Below are positions 46,169-54,551 of a stretch of DNA of 64,000 nt, piece after piece (the first letter of the stretch is position 1; each line of letters opens with the position of its first letter). Origin of the DNA: Rathayibacter rathayi (lineage in GTDB: Bacteria; Actinomycetota; Actinomycetes; Actinomycetales; Microbacteriaceae); contig NZ_CP028129.1 of assembly GCF_004011095.1 (NCBI RefSeq), forward strand, positions 2,666,001 to 2,730,000. Direction: 5' to 3'. The notes under the pieces were generated by a model. The model was not told where the DNA came from. It made no database searches and was given only the letters and a program-made list of their open reading frames with translations. The position numbers and the translations under genes are program-made.

Positions 46169-47563
46169 ATGACAGCACGACAGACCCTGCGCGAGCAGCG
46201 ATCGAGCCTTCTGGTCGCCACCGTCGGAGCAACATTCGGAACCTGTCTCGTCACTGTCCTGGCCGGCGTAGACGCGATCATGCGTGACGCGCCGGGCACC
46301 GGCAGCAGCCACCTCGTCCCGCAGCTGCTCGCCGTCCTCGGTCCCGTCTTCTTCTGCATCGCCGCCTTCATCGGAGGCGTCGTGACGACCAATACCGTCG
46401 CCGCCACCGTCTCGACGCGGGTGCAGAGCATCGCTCTGCTGCGCCTGCTGGGCTCCACCGCTCGCGCTCAGCGCCGGGTCTTCCTCCGGGAGGGGGCTCT
46501 GATCGGCGTCGCGGGGGCGGTACTCGGGTTCGGGGTCGGCCTCGGCCTCGGCCTGGCGCTGCTTGTGGCCGTCTCGACCGCCGCCGGAGTCGCCTTCCTG
46601 GCTCCGAGCATCCCCGCCGCTGTCGCGCTCCCGCTCCTGAGCGTCGTCGCCGTCACGATCGTCGCGTCCTGGTCGGGGTCCAGAGAGGTGCTCACGGTGT
46701 CGCCTCTTCAGGCTCTCGCCGCCTCGCACGAGGCACCGATCGGTGCGCGTCGGGGCCGCCCGGTGAGGAACACGGTCGCCGCCGTGCTCGTCCTCCTCGG
46801 CGGCGCGGTGATCGTGTTCGGAGTGCTGCAAGGTCTGGTCAACTACAGCGGAGTCCTCCTCACGTTGATGGGCGGTCTGCTGTCCTTCTCCGGCGTCGTC
46901 CTCGGGGCACGCGCGATCCTGCCCGGCTCACTCCACCTCATGGGCCGCCTGTTCGGATCGCGTCCGGAGGCGGTTCTGGCCCGTGCCAACGCGCTCCGCT
47001 CGCCCGACCGCAGTACCCGGGCCACCACCGGGGTGTTCATCGGCGTCACCGTCGTGACCACCTTCTCGGTGGCGCTGGCGACATTCCGCGGCATCCTCGA
47101 CCAGGCGATCGCCGCGCGCCCCGACTACTACGTCGGGGTCGACGACGTCATGCTCCAGGTCGGCGCGCTCGGGCTCGGGCTGGTCGCCTTCAGCGCTCTG
47201 CTCGCGGGCATCGGAGTGGTGAACGACCTCTCCATCAGCGTCCTACAGCGTCGGCGCGAGATCGGACTCCTGCGCGCGATGGGGTTCTCCCGCGCTCAGG
47301 TGCGGTGGACGATCGTGTTCGAGGCGGCCACCACGTCGATCACGGCCGTCATTCTGGGTCTCGCGCTGGGAATCGCCTACGGCTGGACGGGTGCGCTGTC
47401 CTTCCTCGGCTCGCTGCCCGCAGTGGTCGCGACGGCACCCGTCGTCCCGCCCGCTCTGGTCCTCGGTCTGGTGCTGGCCACGCTGCTGCTGACGGTGGTC
47501 GCCGCGCTCATCCCCGCCCGCCGCGCCGTGTCGGTGACACCCGTCGAGGCTCTGCAGAACTGA
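46169..47563 (+). CDS. FtsX-type ABC transporter permease (orphan)
   Basis: 464 aa from the ATG at 46169. Two FtsX-like halves separated by a middle membrane stretch. The first half has FIGGVVTTNTVAATVSTRVQ with ALLRLLGSTARAQRRVFLRE; the second has ILQRRREIGLLRAMGFSRAQ-type sequence (VLQRRREIGLLRAMGFSRAQ) near residue 370. It ends AVSVTPVEALQN, as in many MacB-like permeases. No ATPase is adjacent in the same operon; the nearest is at 49766, beyond a two-component system on the other strand. It probably shares that ATPase. Confidence 0.85.
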   Translation: MTARQTLREQRSSLLVATVGATFGTCLVTVLAGVDAIMRDAPGTGSSHLVPQLLAVLGPVFFCIAAFIGGVVTTNTVAATVSTRVQSIALLRLLGSTARAQRRVFLREGALIGVAGAVLGFGVGLGLGLALLVAVSTAAGVAFLAPSIPAAVALPLLSVVAVTIVASWSGSREVLTVSPLQALAASHEAPIGARRGRPVRNTVAAVLVLLGGAVIVFGVLQGLVNYSGVLLTLMGGLLSFSGVVLGARAILPGSLHLMGRLFGSRPEAVLARANALRSPDRSTRATTGVFIGVTVVTTFSVALATFRGILDQAIAARPDYYVGVDDVMLQVGALGLGLVAFSALLAGIGVVNDLSISVLQRRREIGLLRAMGFSRAQVRWTIVFEAATTSITAVILGLALGIAYGWTGALSFLGSLPAVVATAPVVPPALVLGLVLATLLLTVVAALIPARRAVSVTPVEALQN

Positions 47564-47591
47564 TCGGCGCGGAACTGACGCGCGGACTCGG

Positions 47592-48257
47592 TCAGCGGCC
47601 GTCCGCGGAAAGGAAGGCGAGGACCGCACGGACGCGGCGATGGCCCGGGTCCTCGGCCGAGAGGCCGAGTTTGAGGAAGATGCTGCCGATGTGCTTGGCG
47701 ACCGCCGCCTCCGAGACGACGAGCGCGTCGGCGATGTCGCCGTTCGCCATCCCCGACGCCATCTTCTCGAGCACCTCGCGCTCGCGAGAGGTCAGGGCGG
47801 CGAGCGGCGAGCCGGGCGCGGTGCGGGCGAAGACCTGCTGCACGACCTCCGGATCGATCACCGTGCCTCCGGCGCGGACCACTGCGAGCGAGGAGAGGAA
47901 ATCGGCGATCCGGCCGACCCGGTCCTTCAAGAGGTAACCGACACCACCACCGCCGTCAGCGAGGAGTTCGCGCGCGTAGGCGCCCGCGACGTACTGGGAC
48001 AGCACCAGCACGGGCAAGCCGGGGTGTCGGGCGCGCAGGGCGATCGCGGCCTCGAGCCCGTCGTTGCGGTGATGGGGAGGCATCCTGATGTCGGTGATGA
48101 CGATGTCCACACCCGTGGAGGAGGACAGCGCGATCTCGACGACGGCCTCCAGCTCCACCGCGTCGGCCACCGATGTCACCACATGGCCGAACCGCTCGAG
48201 CACCGAGGTGAGACCGTCTCGAAGCAGCGCGGTGTCCTCCGCGAGAATGATGCGCAC
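47592..48257 (-). CDS. LuxR-type response regulator
   Basis: 221 aa. Receiver domain starts IILAEDTALLRDGLTSVL; phosphoacceptor Asp in IVITDIRMPP near residue 54, Lys in VGYLLKDRVGRIADF. LuxR HTH near 150-205 (LTSREREVLEKMASGMANGD; VAKHIGSIFLKLGL). It pairs with the histidine kinase gene 37 bp upstream. The location inside an FtsX/ATPase cluster suggests that it controls these transporter genes. Confidence 0.92.
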   Translation of the reverse strand: MRIILAEDTALLRDGLTSVLERFGHVVTSVADAVELEAVVEIALSSSTGVDIVITDIRMPPHHRNDGLEAAIALRARHPGLPVLVLSQYVAGAYARELLADGGGGVGYLLKDRVGRIADFLSSLAVVRAGGTVIDPEVVQQVFARTAPGSPLAALTSREREVLEKMASGMANGDIADALVVSEAAVAKHIGSIFLKLGLSAEDPGHRRVRAVLAFLSADGR

Positions 48258-48293
48258 GGTCGGGAAGGCTACCGGTGGCCCTCTCGGCGCAGC

Positions 48294-49637
48294 TCAGCTG
48301 GCGCCTTCTGCGGCGCACGCCGGGTCGCCGGGCACCGAGAGGACCACGCGGGTCGGCCCGCCCACCGGACTGCGCAGCACGAGGGTCCCTCCGGCCGCGA
48401 CCGCCCTCTCCTGCAGACCCGCCAGGCCTGACCCGCGCGTCACTTCGGCGCCGCCGATCCCGTCGTCCAGCACCGACAGGGTCAGGCGCCCGTCGAGCAC
48501 CGTCAGCTCCACCTCGACCATCGACGCGCGCGCGTGCCGCACGACGTTGGTCAGCGCCTCACTCGCGACGAAGTAGGCGCAGGTCTCAGTCTCGGGGTCG
48601 AGCCGAGCGGTCGAACTCGACCGCAGGACGACCGGGATCGGGAGGCGAGCGGCGATCTCGCTCAAGGCGGCCGGCAGCCCGTGATCCGTCAGCACGACGG
48701 GGTGGATGCCCCGGAGTGTGTTCCGCAGGTCGATGAGGGCGCCCTCGACGGCGTCGTGCGCGGCGGCGAGGGTCGCCCGCAGCCGAGACGCATCGACACC
48801 GGAGGCCGCCAACTCCTCCGCGTCCAACTCGGCGGTGCCCACCATTAGGGCGGCGCTGACCAGCCTCTGCTGCACGCCGTCGTGCAGGTCCCGCTCGATG
48901 CTGTGCCGCTCCGCGTCGAAGGAGCTGACAAGGGCGGCGCGGGAGGAGGTGAGATCGCGTACCTGCGCCTCGAGCTTCTCCGGCCGTGCGGAGAGCAGGA
49001 GGCGCACGAGGGCGCCCTGCCCGAGCGCGAGGAGTGTTCCGAGGTAGACGACAGCGAGTTCGACGAGGGCGACGGCGAGCAGGGTGAGGACGACGCTGGT
49101 CAGATCGGTGAGGTCGACAACGTACTCGCCGACGGACAGGGCCGGCGGGCGGGACGAGTACCCGTCGTCGCCCCGGTAATACTGCCAAAGAGCCCGGGGG
49201 AGGGAGACGGAGGCGGCCACGATCCCGACGGTGAACGCGAACACGACCGCATGCGCGACTCCGAACACCATCGCGACCATGACGTAGGCCGTGTCGCGCC
49301 ACGTCGCCGCTTCCCCGTAGCGCAGGGGCAGCCACCGATACCACTGACTCAGCGGGATGGACGCATGGCCGGACGGCAGGAGTAGCAGACCGAGGACCCG
49401 CGCCCGCCTCCGCTCGAGTGCGGCGAAGGGCACGGCCCACGCCGGGACGAGCAGGAGGGCGACGGTGAAGAGCGGGAGGATCACGGCAGCGAGGGCGACG
49501 GTGCACAGCGCGTAGACCAGCGCACGCCACGGCCACGACGAGAAGAGGAAGCCGGGGCTCAGCAGGGCGCGCCAGCCCTCCGCGTCGGCGGTCCGCGGGG
49601 ACTTCTGCGCCGAGGACGGGAGTGCAGTGGAGGGCAT
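48294..49637 (-). CDS. Two-component sensor histidine kinase (HisKA_3)
   Basis: 447 aa from the ATG at 49637. The N-terminal ~220 residues are membrane-embedded with a conserved 'sensor' layout of paired helices around a ~60-residue loop. H-box IERDLHDGVQQRLVSAALMV near residue 250, N-box ASEALTNVVRHARA and G-boxes DDGIGG and GLAGLQERAVAAGG follow. Kinases of this type with large membrane parts accompany transporter operons for antimicrobial peptides. It is divergent from the ATPase gene across a 128-bp promoter region. Confidence 0.92.
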   Translation of the reverse strand: MPSTALPSSAQKSPRTADAEGWRALLSPGFLFSSWPWRALVYALCTVALAAVILPLFTVALLLVPAWAVPFAALERRRARVLGLLLLPSGHASIPLSQWYRWLPLRYGEAATWRDTAYVMVAMVFGVAHAVVFAFTVGIVAASVSLPRALWQYYRGDDGYSSRPPALSVGEYVVDLTDLTSVVLTLLAVALVELAVVYLGTLLALGQGALVRLLLSARPEKLEAQVRDLTSSRAALVSSFDAERHSIERDLHDGVQQRLVSAALMVGTAELDAEELAASGVDASRLRATLAAAHDAVEGALIDLRNTLRGIHPVVLTDHGLPAALSEIAARLPIPVVLRSSSTARLDPETETCAYFVASEALTNVVRHARASMVEVELTVLDGRLTLSVLDDGIGGAEVTRGSGLAGLQERAVAAGGTLVLRSPVGGPTRVVLSVPGDPACAAEGAS

Positions 49638-49702
49638 GGCGCCCACAGTAGGAGCAGAGGCGGCCGGAGCGCCCGAGCGTGGCGCGGAGGGGGTAGTGCT
49701 GC

Positions 49703-49722
49703 CCCCCCCTCAGGAGGGGGGG
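49703..49722. promoter_or_regulatory. G/C-run palindrome in the divergent kinase/transporter promoter region
   Basis: CCCCCCCTC-AG-GAGGGGGGG, a perfect 9-bp inverted repeat with 8 C and 7 G runs, between the kinase and ATPase starts. A response-regulator operator or a slippage-prone promoter element are both possible. Confidence 0.45.
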
Positions 49723-49765
49723 AGGCTCGACCGACAAGCCGCGCCCCGGCTGGTCGACTGGACCC

Positions 49766-50551
49766 ATGACGGATCCCCAGCAGCACGCCGACTCCGCGAC
49801 CGAGCCACTCATCGAGGCGGTCGGCATCTCGAAGTCGTTCCAGACCGGCCGCAGAGCACCGGCGGTCGATGTCCTCGACGGGGTGTCTCTGCGCGTGAAT
49901 CGAGGCGAGTTCGTCGCGATCGTCGGTCCGAGCGGCTCCGGCAAGTCGACCCTCCTCTACTGCCTCTCCTCGCTCGAAGCGCCCACCTCCGGGGACGTCC
50001 GCATCGCGGGCACAGCCGTCGGTGGCCTCCGCCAGGCCGAGCTCGCCCGCTTCCGGCGGGACACGCTGGGCTTCGTGTTCCAGCAGTTCAACCTCATCCC
50101 CTCGCTGAGCGCGCGGGAGAACGTGGCGCTCGCCGGCCGGCTCGCCCGACGCCGGGACGCCGCCGACCGCGCCGACCAGGCGCTCGCCGCGGTCGGACTG
50201 GCGGACCGGGCACGGCACACTCCTGGCCGCCTGTCGGGCGGTCAGCAGCAGCGCGTCGCGATCGCCCGGGCGCTGGCGGCCGATCCGGAGGTCGTCTTCG
50301 CCGACGAGCCGACAGGCTCTCTCGACGGTGCGGCCGGAGCCCGCGTGCTGGCACTGCTGCGCTCACTGGCGTCCGGGGAGCGCTCGGTGGTGATGGTGAC
50401 ACACGACCTCGACGCGGCGACCCTCGCAGACCGCGTCCTCGTACTCAGGGACGGGCGGATCCACGCCGAGATCACCACCCCCACGAGGCCGGCGATCCTC
50501 GCCGCGCTCGATGCGGCCACGAGCACCGGAGTCGCGGAGGTCGACGCATGA
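49766..50551 (+). CDS. ABC transporter ATP-binding protein (MacB/LolD type)
   Basis: 261 aa. Walker A VGPSGSGKSTLLYCLSSLE, Q-loop FVFQQFNLIPSLSARENV, signature RLSGGQQQRVAIARALA, Walker B VVFADEPTGSLD and switch VTHDLDAATLADRVLVL. The QFNLIPSLSARENV loop is typical of type VII (MacB/BceA/LolD) exporters. The stop overlaps the next permease start (ATGA at 50548). Confidence 0.93.
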   Translation: MTDPQQHADSATEPLIEAVGISKSFQTGRRAPAVDVLDGVSLRVNRGEFVAIVGPSGSGKSTLLYCLSSLEAPTSGDVRIAGTAVGGLRQAELARFRRDTLGFVFQQFNLIPSLSARENVALAGRLARRRDAADRADQALAAVGLADRARHTPGRLSGGQQQRVAIARALAADPEVVFADEPTGSLDGAAGARVLALLRSLASGERSVVMVTHDLDAATLADRVLVLRDGRIHAEITTPTRPAILAALDAATSTGVAEVDA

Positions 50552-51915
50552 TCCGCCTGATCCTGGCAGACCTGCGCACGGATGCGGCGAGCAGGCTGGG
50601 CCCGTTCGTGACCGTCGCGGGAGCCGCGCTCGTCCTCGCCTTCGGACTCTGCCTGGTGGAAACGGGGGCGGCGATGGATACAGAGGCGGGTCAGGGGCTG
50701 ATCAACATGGCTGTGGCGGTCCTGGTCGTCTCGGTCTCGACCGCTCTGCTCGTCGTCGGTGCCGTGAGCAAGCTCGCCGTCGACCTGCGCCGGCAGGAGT
50801 TCGCGAGGTGGCGCCTCGCCGGCGTGCAGCCATCGTCCGTTCGGAGGGTGATCCTCGGCCAGTCGGTCGTCGTGGCGCTAGCAGGCTCGGCGCTCGGGGC
50901 GGGCATCGCCGCGCTGATCGTGCCGACCCTTCTCGAGCAACTGCTCGCCTCCGCCACCGGTACTCCTCTTTCGCTCCGCTTCGGCGTGCCCAGCGCGATC
51001 GCCGACGTCGTCCTTGTCTGCGTCCTCGTGCTCGCCGCGAGCATCCCCGCCGCCCGACGCGCCGCCCGGACCGAGCCCCTGGCTGTCCTGCGGGCGTCGA
51101 CGGCGCCAGCCGCCCGGATGAGCGTGCGTCGCTGGATCGTGACCGCGGTCCTCCTCGTTCCGCTCGCCCTGGCCGGTCAGGGCATGGTCACCGACGACCG
51201 GGCGAAGATCCTGTGGCTCGGCACGCTCCTCGCCCCGATCCTCGTTCTTGTCGTGGCCGCGCTGGGCCCGCTGACGTTCCCGGCCGCAGTGCGGGTGTGG
51301 ACGTCCCTGCTGCCGGCACGGGTCTCGGCGGCGTGGTACCTCGCGCGGCACAACGCCCGGCACGACATCGGACTCTCGGCAGCGGCGGTGACCCCGATGA
51401 TGATCGCGGTCGCGTTGATCGGCGGGTTCTTCGCCGCCCTGGAAACGACGATCAGCGCGGTCACCATCACGCAGGAGGTGCCGCCGGACTACTTCACCAT
51501 CAGCTCCGGCGGCGCGATGTCCCTGCTCGCCCTCCTGGTCGGGCCGCCGGTCGTGCTGGCCCTCCTGGGCTCCGCCGTCGTCGTCCTCGTCGCGGGCCGC
51601 GACCGCGACCGCCGCACCGCGCTGCTGCGCGCCGCAGGAGCGACGGACGCGACAATCATTGCCTCCTCCGTCGGTGAGGCGGTCGTCCACGCACTGACGG
51701 CGTTCCTGCTGGGCACGGGAGTCATCGCCGTCGCCGCGACGATGGTCGCGGTCGCTCTGTCCACCTCCCGCCATATCGTGGTCGTGCCCTCGATTCCGCT
51801 CGGAGCGCCGACCGTCGTGCTCCTCGTTGGGCTCGCGCTGGTGCTGGCGTCGACGCTCCTGCCGACGCTGCATGCGCTGCGCACTCCGATACCGCGGGCC
51901 CTCGCGGCGGAGTGA
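50548..51915 (+). CDS. FtsX-type ABC transporter permease
   Basis: 455 aa from the ATG in the ATGA overlap with the ATPase gene. Helices occur at the N-terminus (~15-40), after AVSKLAVDLRRQEFARWRLA, and in a second FtsX half ending PTLHALRTPIPRALAAE. A periplasmic-type segment (TTISAVTITQEVPPDYFTIS) lies between. With the ATPase it forms a MacB-like exporter or a peptide-releasing machine. The upstream kinase and regulator suggest a peptide antibiotic or lipid-II-linked stimulus. Confidence 0.9.
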   Translation: MIRLILADLRTDAASRLGPFVTVAGAALVLAFGLCLVETGAAMDTEAGQGLINMAVAVLVVSVSTALLVVGAVSKLAVDLRRQEFARWRLAGVQPSSVRRVILGQSVVVALAGSALGAGIAALIVPTLLEQLLASATGTPLSLRFGVPSAIADVVLVCVLVLAASIPAARRAARTEPLAVLRASTAPAARMSVRRWIVTAVLLVPLALAGQGMVTDDRAKILWLGTLLAPILVLVVAALGPLTFPAAVRVWTSLLPARVSAAWYLARHNARHDIGLSAAAVTPMMIAVALIGGFFAALETTISAVTITQEVPPDYFTISSGGAMSLLALLVGPPVVLALLGSAVVVLVAGRDRDRRTALLRAAGATDATIIASSVGEAVVHALTAFLLGTGVIAVAATMVAVALSTSRHIVVVPSIPLGAPTVVLLVGLALVLASTLLPTLHALRTPIPRALAAE

Positions 51916-51935
51916 TAGGGGGTCGCGCGGCGAGG

Positions 51936-52796
51936 TCAGCGGGCGAGCTGCTCCTGAACGTAGGTGCGGATCGGGATGGTGGGGCGGCCGATCAGGCGGG
52001 CGAGGGAGCCGTCGGTGACACCGAGGAGGCCGTCGGCGATGTTCGCGTCGAGGCCGACCACGAAGTGGACTCCGCCCTCGGGCACGCCGGCCTCGGTGAG
52101 GATGCGGGCGTGCTCGTCGGAGGAGACGTGGGTGATCGCGGCGTCACGGCCGGCCACCTCGGCGACGAGCGCGGCCAGCTCGTCGAAGCTCCACGCGGTG
52201 TCGCCCGAGAGCTCGTGCACGGTGCCGACCAGGGCGGCATCGGTCAGGGCCACCGCGGCGGCCTCGGCGTAGTCGCTGCGGGCAGCGCTGGCCACGCGGC
52301 CCTCGCCGGCGCTCGAGAGGGTGCTGCCGGTCGTGGCGAGCTCGGAGATCGTCTGGGCGTAGTTCTCGTTGTACCAGCCGTTGCGCAGGATCACGGCGGG
52401 GATGCCGGCGGCGGCGATCGCCTCCTCCGTGGCCTTGTGCTCGGGGGCGAGGATGAGCGGGCTCGTGGTCGCCTTCGGGGCACTGGTGTAGACCAGACGC
52501 GCGCCGACGCGGGCGGCGGCCTCGACGACGGCGGTGTGCTGGGCGACGCGCTTGCCCACCTCGGAGCCGGAAACGAGCAGGACGGCCTCGGCGCCCGCGA
52601 AGGCGGCATCGAGCGAGGCGGGGTCCTCGAAGTCGGCGACGGCGGTGCGCACGCCGAGGTCGGCGGCGAGTGCCTCGAGCTTCGCGGCGGTGCGGCCGGT
52701 GGCGACGATATCGGAGGCGGCGGTGCCGCGGGCAAGCAGGTGCTCGACGACGAGACGGCCGAGGTGGCCGGTGGCTCCGGTGACGACGAGGGTCAT
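51936..52796 (-). CDS. NmrA-like/NAD(P)H:quinone oxidoreductase type 2
   Basis: 286 aa from the ATG at 52796. The Rossmann N-terminus is VVTGATGHLGRLVVEHLLAR (GxxGxxG). ATGRTAAKLEALAADLGVRT and VLLVSGSEVGKRVAQHTAVV follow, then the ILRNGWYNENYA segment that is typical of the QOR2/YtfG-like NmrA family. It probably reduces quinones or senses NADP(H). It is divergent from the AraC-type gene at 53126, which may regulate it. Confidence 0.9.
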   Translation of the reverse strand: MTLVVTGATGHLGRLVVEHLLARGTAASDIVATGRTAAKLEALAADLGVRTAVADFEDPASLDAAFAGAEAVLLVSGSEVGKRVAQHTAVVEAAARVGARLVYTSAPKATTSPLILAPEHKATEEAIAAAGIPAVILRNGWYNENYAQTISELATTGSTLSSAGEGRVASAARSDYAEAAAVALTDAALVGTVHELSGDTAWSFDELAALVAEVAGRDAAITHVSSDEHARILTEAGVPEGGVHFVVGLDANIADGLLGVTDGSLARLIGRPTIPIRTYVQEQLAR

Positions 52797-53125
52797 GAGG
52801 GGTCCTTCCGTAGGGGCGGCGCGCGTGCCGCCGTGGGGTGTAACGGGGGTGTCGATCCGAGGCATTCCCGGACTGCGGATCCGATGCTTCCCGGAGCGCG
52901 GAACCCACTCTCTCGCCTCGCGCAGGAGAACGAAAACCGTGGCGCTCGTCGGGTCGGCGCTGCTCGGCGGGGGAGGCGGGGGAGGCCGGGGGCCACGGTC
53001 GCCGGGGACGACTGGGGCCACGGTCGCCGGAGTCGCCACTAACGCCGGAGTCGCCACTGTGTCCATTGACGCCAGAAACGGCTCCTGCTCTTCTGCTCGG
53101 CGACGTGGTGGCCCATCCTGGTGCG

Positions 53126-54166
53126 ATGACACCACTAAGGGTGGCCCGACGTGCGCCGCAAGGAGTCCCCGTAAAACCTTTCGACAACTGGCTGCCCGCT
53201 CCGATCGAACCCCGCGACGACCGAGTGGGCGACGCCGCCGCGGAGTGGATGAGGGCCATCGGCTGGTCCCCGCAGGGGCCGACGGAGGCGCTGCAACTCG
53301 CCGGCGACTCGCTTCGCGGCCGGGAGCACACCCTCGCGCGACTCCGCCACAATGCTCCGGTGGTCACGCTGCTCCGCGAGGACGCCGGGCTCGCGATCCT
53401 CGCGGTCGATGAGGGCGAACTGCGGATCTGCGGGGAAGGGATCGACGAGACGCTGCGGTCCGGCGACCTGATGCTGCAGACGACTCCGGCGCGGTTCGTC
53501 GTCTCGAGCGACCGGCAGTACACCGCGGTCGAGATCACGCTCGCGCAGTCACGGTTGCACCGGTTCTGGCTGGGGCTGCCGCAGCGGCCGACCGTGCTGC
53601 GGGCCCGCGACCCCACCGCGACACTGGCCGTGGCGACCATCCGCGCCGGCGCCGAACTCCGGCTGGAACCGGACGCACCGACGTGGGCGAACCTGCTCAG
53701 TACGTTCGAGGCGCTCCTCGCGGCCGTGCTCATGACGATCGGGCCTCCTCTGCCCGCAGAAACGCCTCCACCGACGGCTGAGTTGATCCGCCGGGCTGTC
53801 GCAATCGTGGTCAAGGGCCACGCGGATCCGACCTTCGATCCTCAAGCGGTCGCCGACGAGCTGTCCGTGCCGCTTCCGGAGCTGGAGACGGCGATCTCCC
53901 GCACAGGCCGGACCCTGGAGTGGTACCTGCGGGCGGCTCGGGTCGACTCCGCGCGCGAGATGCTGGCCCGATGGGTCCGGGCGTCGCTCCGGGAACAGCA
54001 GGAGCTGGCGCGCTCGGCCGGTTTCTCGTCGGCGCGGGAGATGCGCCGGGCGATCGCGGAGCAGGAGGCTGAGGCTGAGGCTGAGGCTGAGGCTGAGGCT
54101 GAGGCTGAGGCTGAGGCTGAGGCTGAGCATCCGCCCCAAGCTCCGACTCCGGTACCGCTTCGGTGA
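53126..54166 (+). CDS. AraC-type transcriptional regulator (paralogue 3) with EA-repeat tail
   Basis: 346 aa from the ATG at 53126; the frame is open 20 codons further. Sensor domain: LAILAVDEGELRICGEGIDE and SGDLMLQTTPARFVVSSDRQ. HTH region: FDPQAVADELSVPLPELETA and LARSAGFSSAREMRRAI. The architecture matches the regulators at 34802 and 43250. The C-terminus after the HTH is an (Glu-Ala)10 stretch encoded by a perfect hexanucleotide repeat, followed by HPPQAPTPVPLR. It is divergent from the NmrA-like gene. Confidence 0.82.
   Translation: MTPLRVARRAPQGVPVKPFDNWLPAPIEPRDDRVGDAAAEWMRAIGWSPQGPTEALQLAGDSLRGREHTLARLRHNAPVVTLLREDAGLAILAVDEGELRICGEGIDETLRSGDLMLQTTPARFVVSSDRQYTAVEITLAQSRLHRFWLGLPQRPTVLRARDPTATLAVATIRAGAELRLEPDAPTWANLLSTFEALLAAVLMTIGPPLPAETPPPTAELIRRAVAIVVKGHADPTFDPQAVADELSVPLPELETAISRTGRTLEWYLRAARVDSAREMLARWVRASLREQQELARSAGFSSAREMRRAIAEQEAEAEAEAEAEAEAEAEAEAEHPPQAPTPVPLR
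54065..54124 (+). repeat. (GAGGCT)10 hexanucleotide microsatellite in a regulator gene
   Basis: Ten perfect in-frame copies. Gain or loss of units would change the tail length by two residues without a frameshift. Confidence 0.95.
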
Positions 54167-54186
54167 CCACCGAACCGACCACCGAC

Positions 54187-54271
54187 GTGCGATGTGCAGG
54201 GGCTCGACGCGGGAGATCGTTCTCTTCCGCCTGATCGAGTGAACGCGGTCGCAAACCCCTGCGAATCGCAC
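54187..54271. repeat. Palindromic dispersed repeat, family 2, copy 1
   Basis: Arms GTGCGATGTGCAGGGG (54187-54202) and CCCCTGCGAATCGCAC (54256-54271), 53-bp spacer. The copy at 56933-57017 has the same arm length and spacer length. The right arm is continued by an eight-unit 19-bp tandem array. Confidence 0.75.
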
Positions 54272-54409
54272 GCCTCCCTGCGAATCGGACGCCTCCCTGC
54301 GAATCGGACGGGGGCCTGCACATCGGACGGGGGCCTGCACATCGCACGGCTTCCTTCGAATCGCACGGCTTCCTGCTAATCGGACGGCTTCCTGCGGAGG
54401 GGGCGGGGC
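54259..54409 (+). repeat. 19-bp tandem array upstream of phoX
   Basis: Eight units of exactly 19 bp beginning at 54259, 54278, 54297, 54316, 54335, 54354, 54373 and 54392. Each starts CTGCxxATCGxACG except the last, which is degenerate. The array begins inside the right arm of family 2 copy 1 and ends about 140 bp before the phoX start. Confidence 0.85.
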
Positions 54410-54551
54410 CTGCGGAGGGGACGGGGCTGCTCCTGAGAGAGGGTTAACCGCTCGTTCGCCTGCCGGTCGCCTCCGCTCCCCGTCCCGGTCCGCCCGTCTT
54501 GGTCGACTCGTCGCATCACGCGCCCGCGACCCACCGAAGGACGAGACAACG

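Noticed and set aside
54259..54409. Possible CRISPR array
   Set aside because: The 19-bp units are directly adjacent with no unique spacers, and no cas gene is present.
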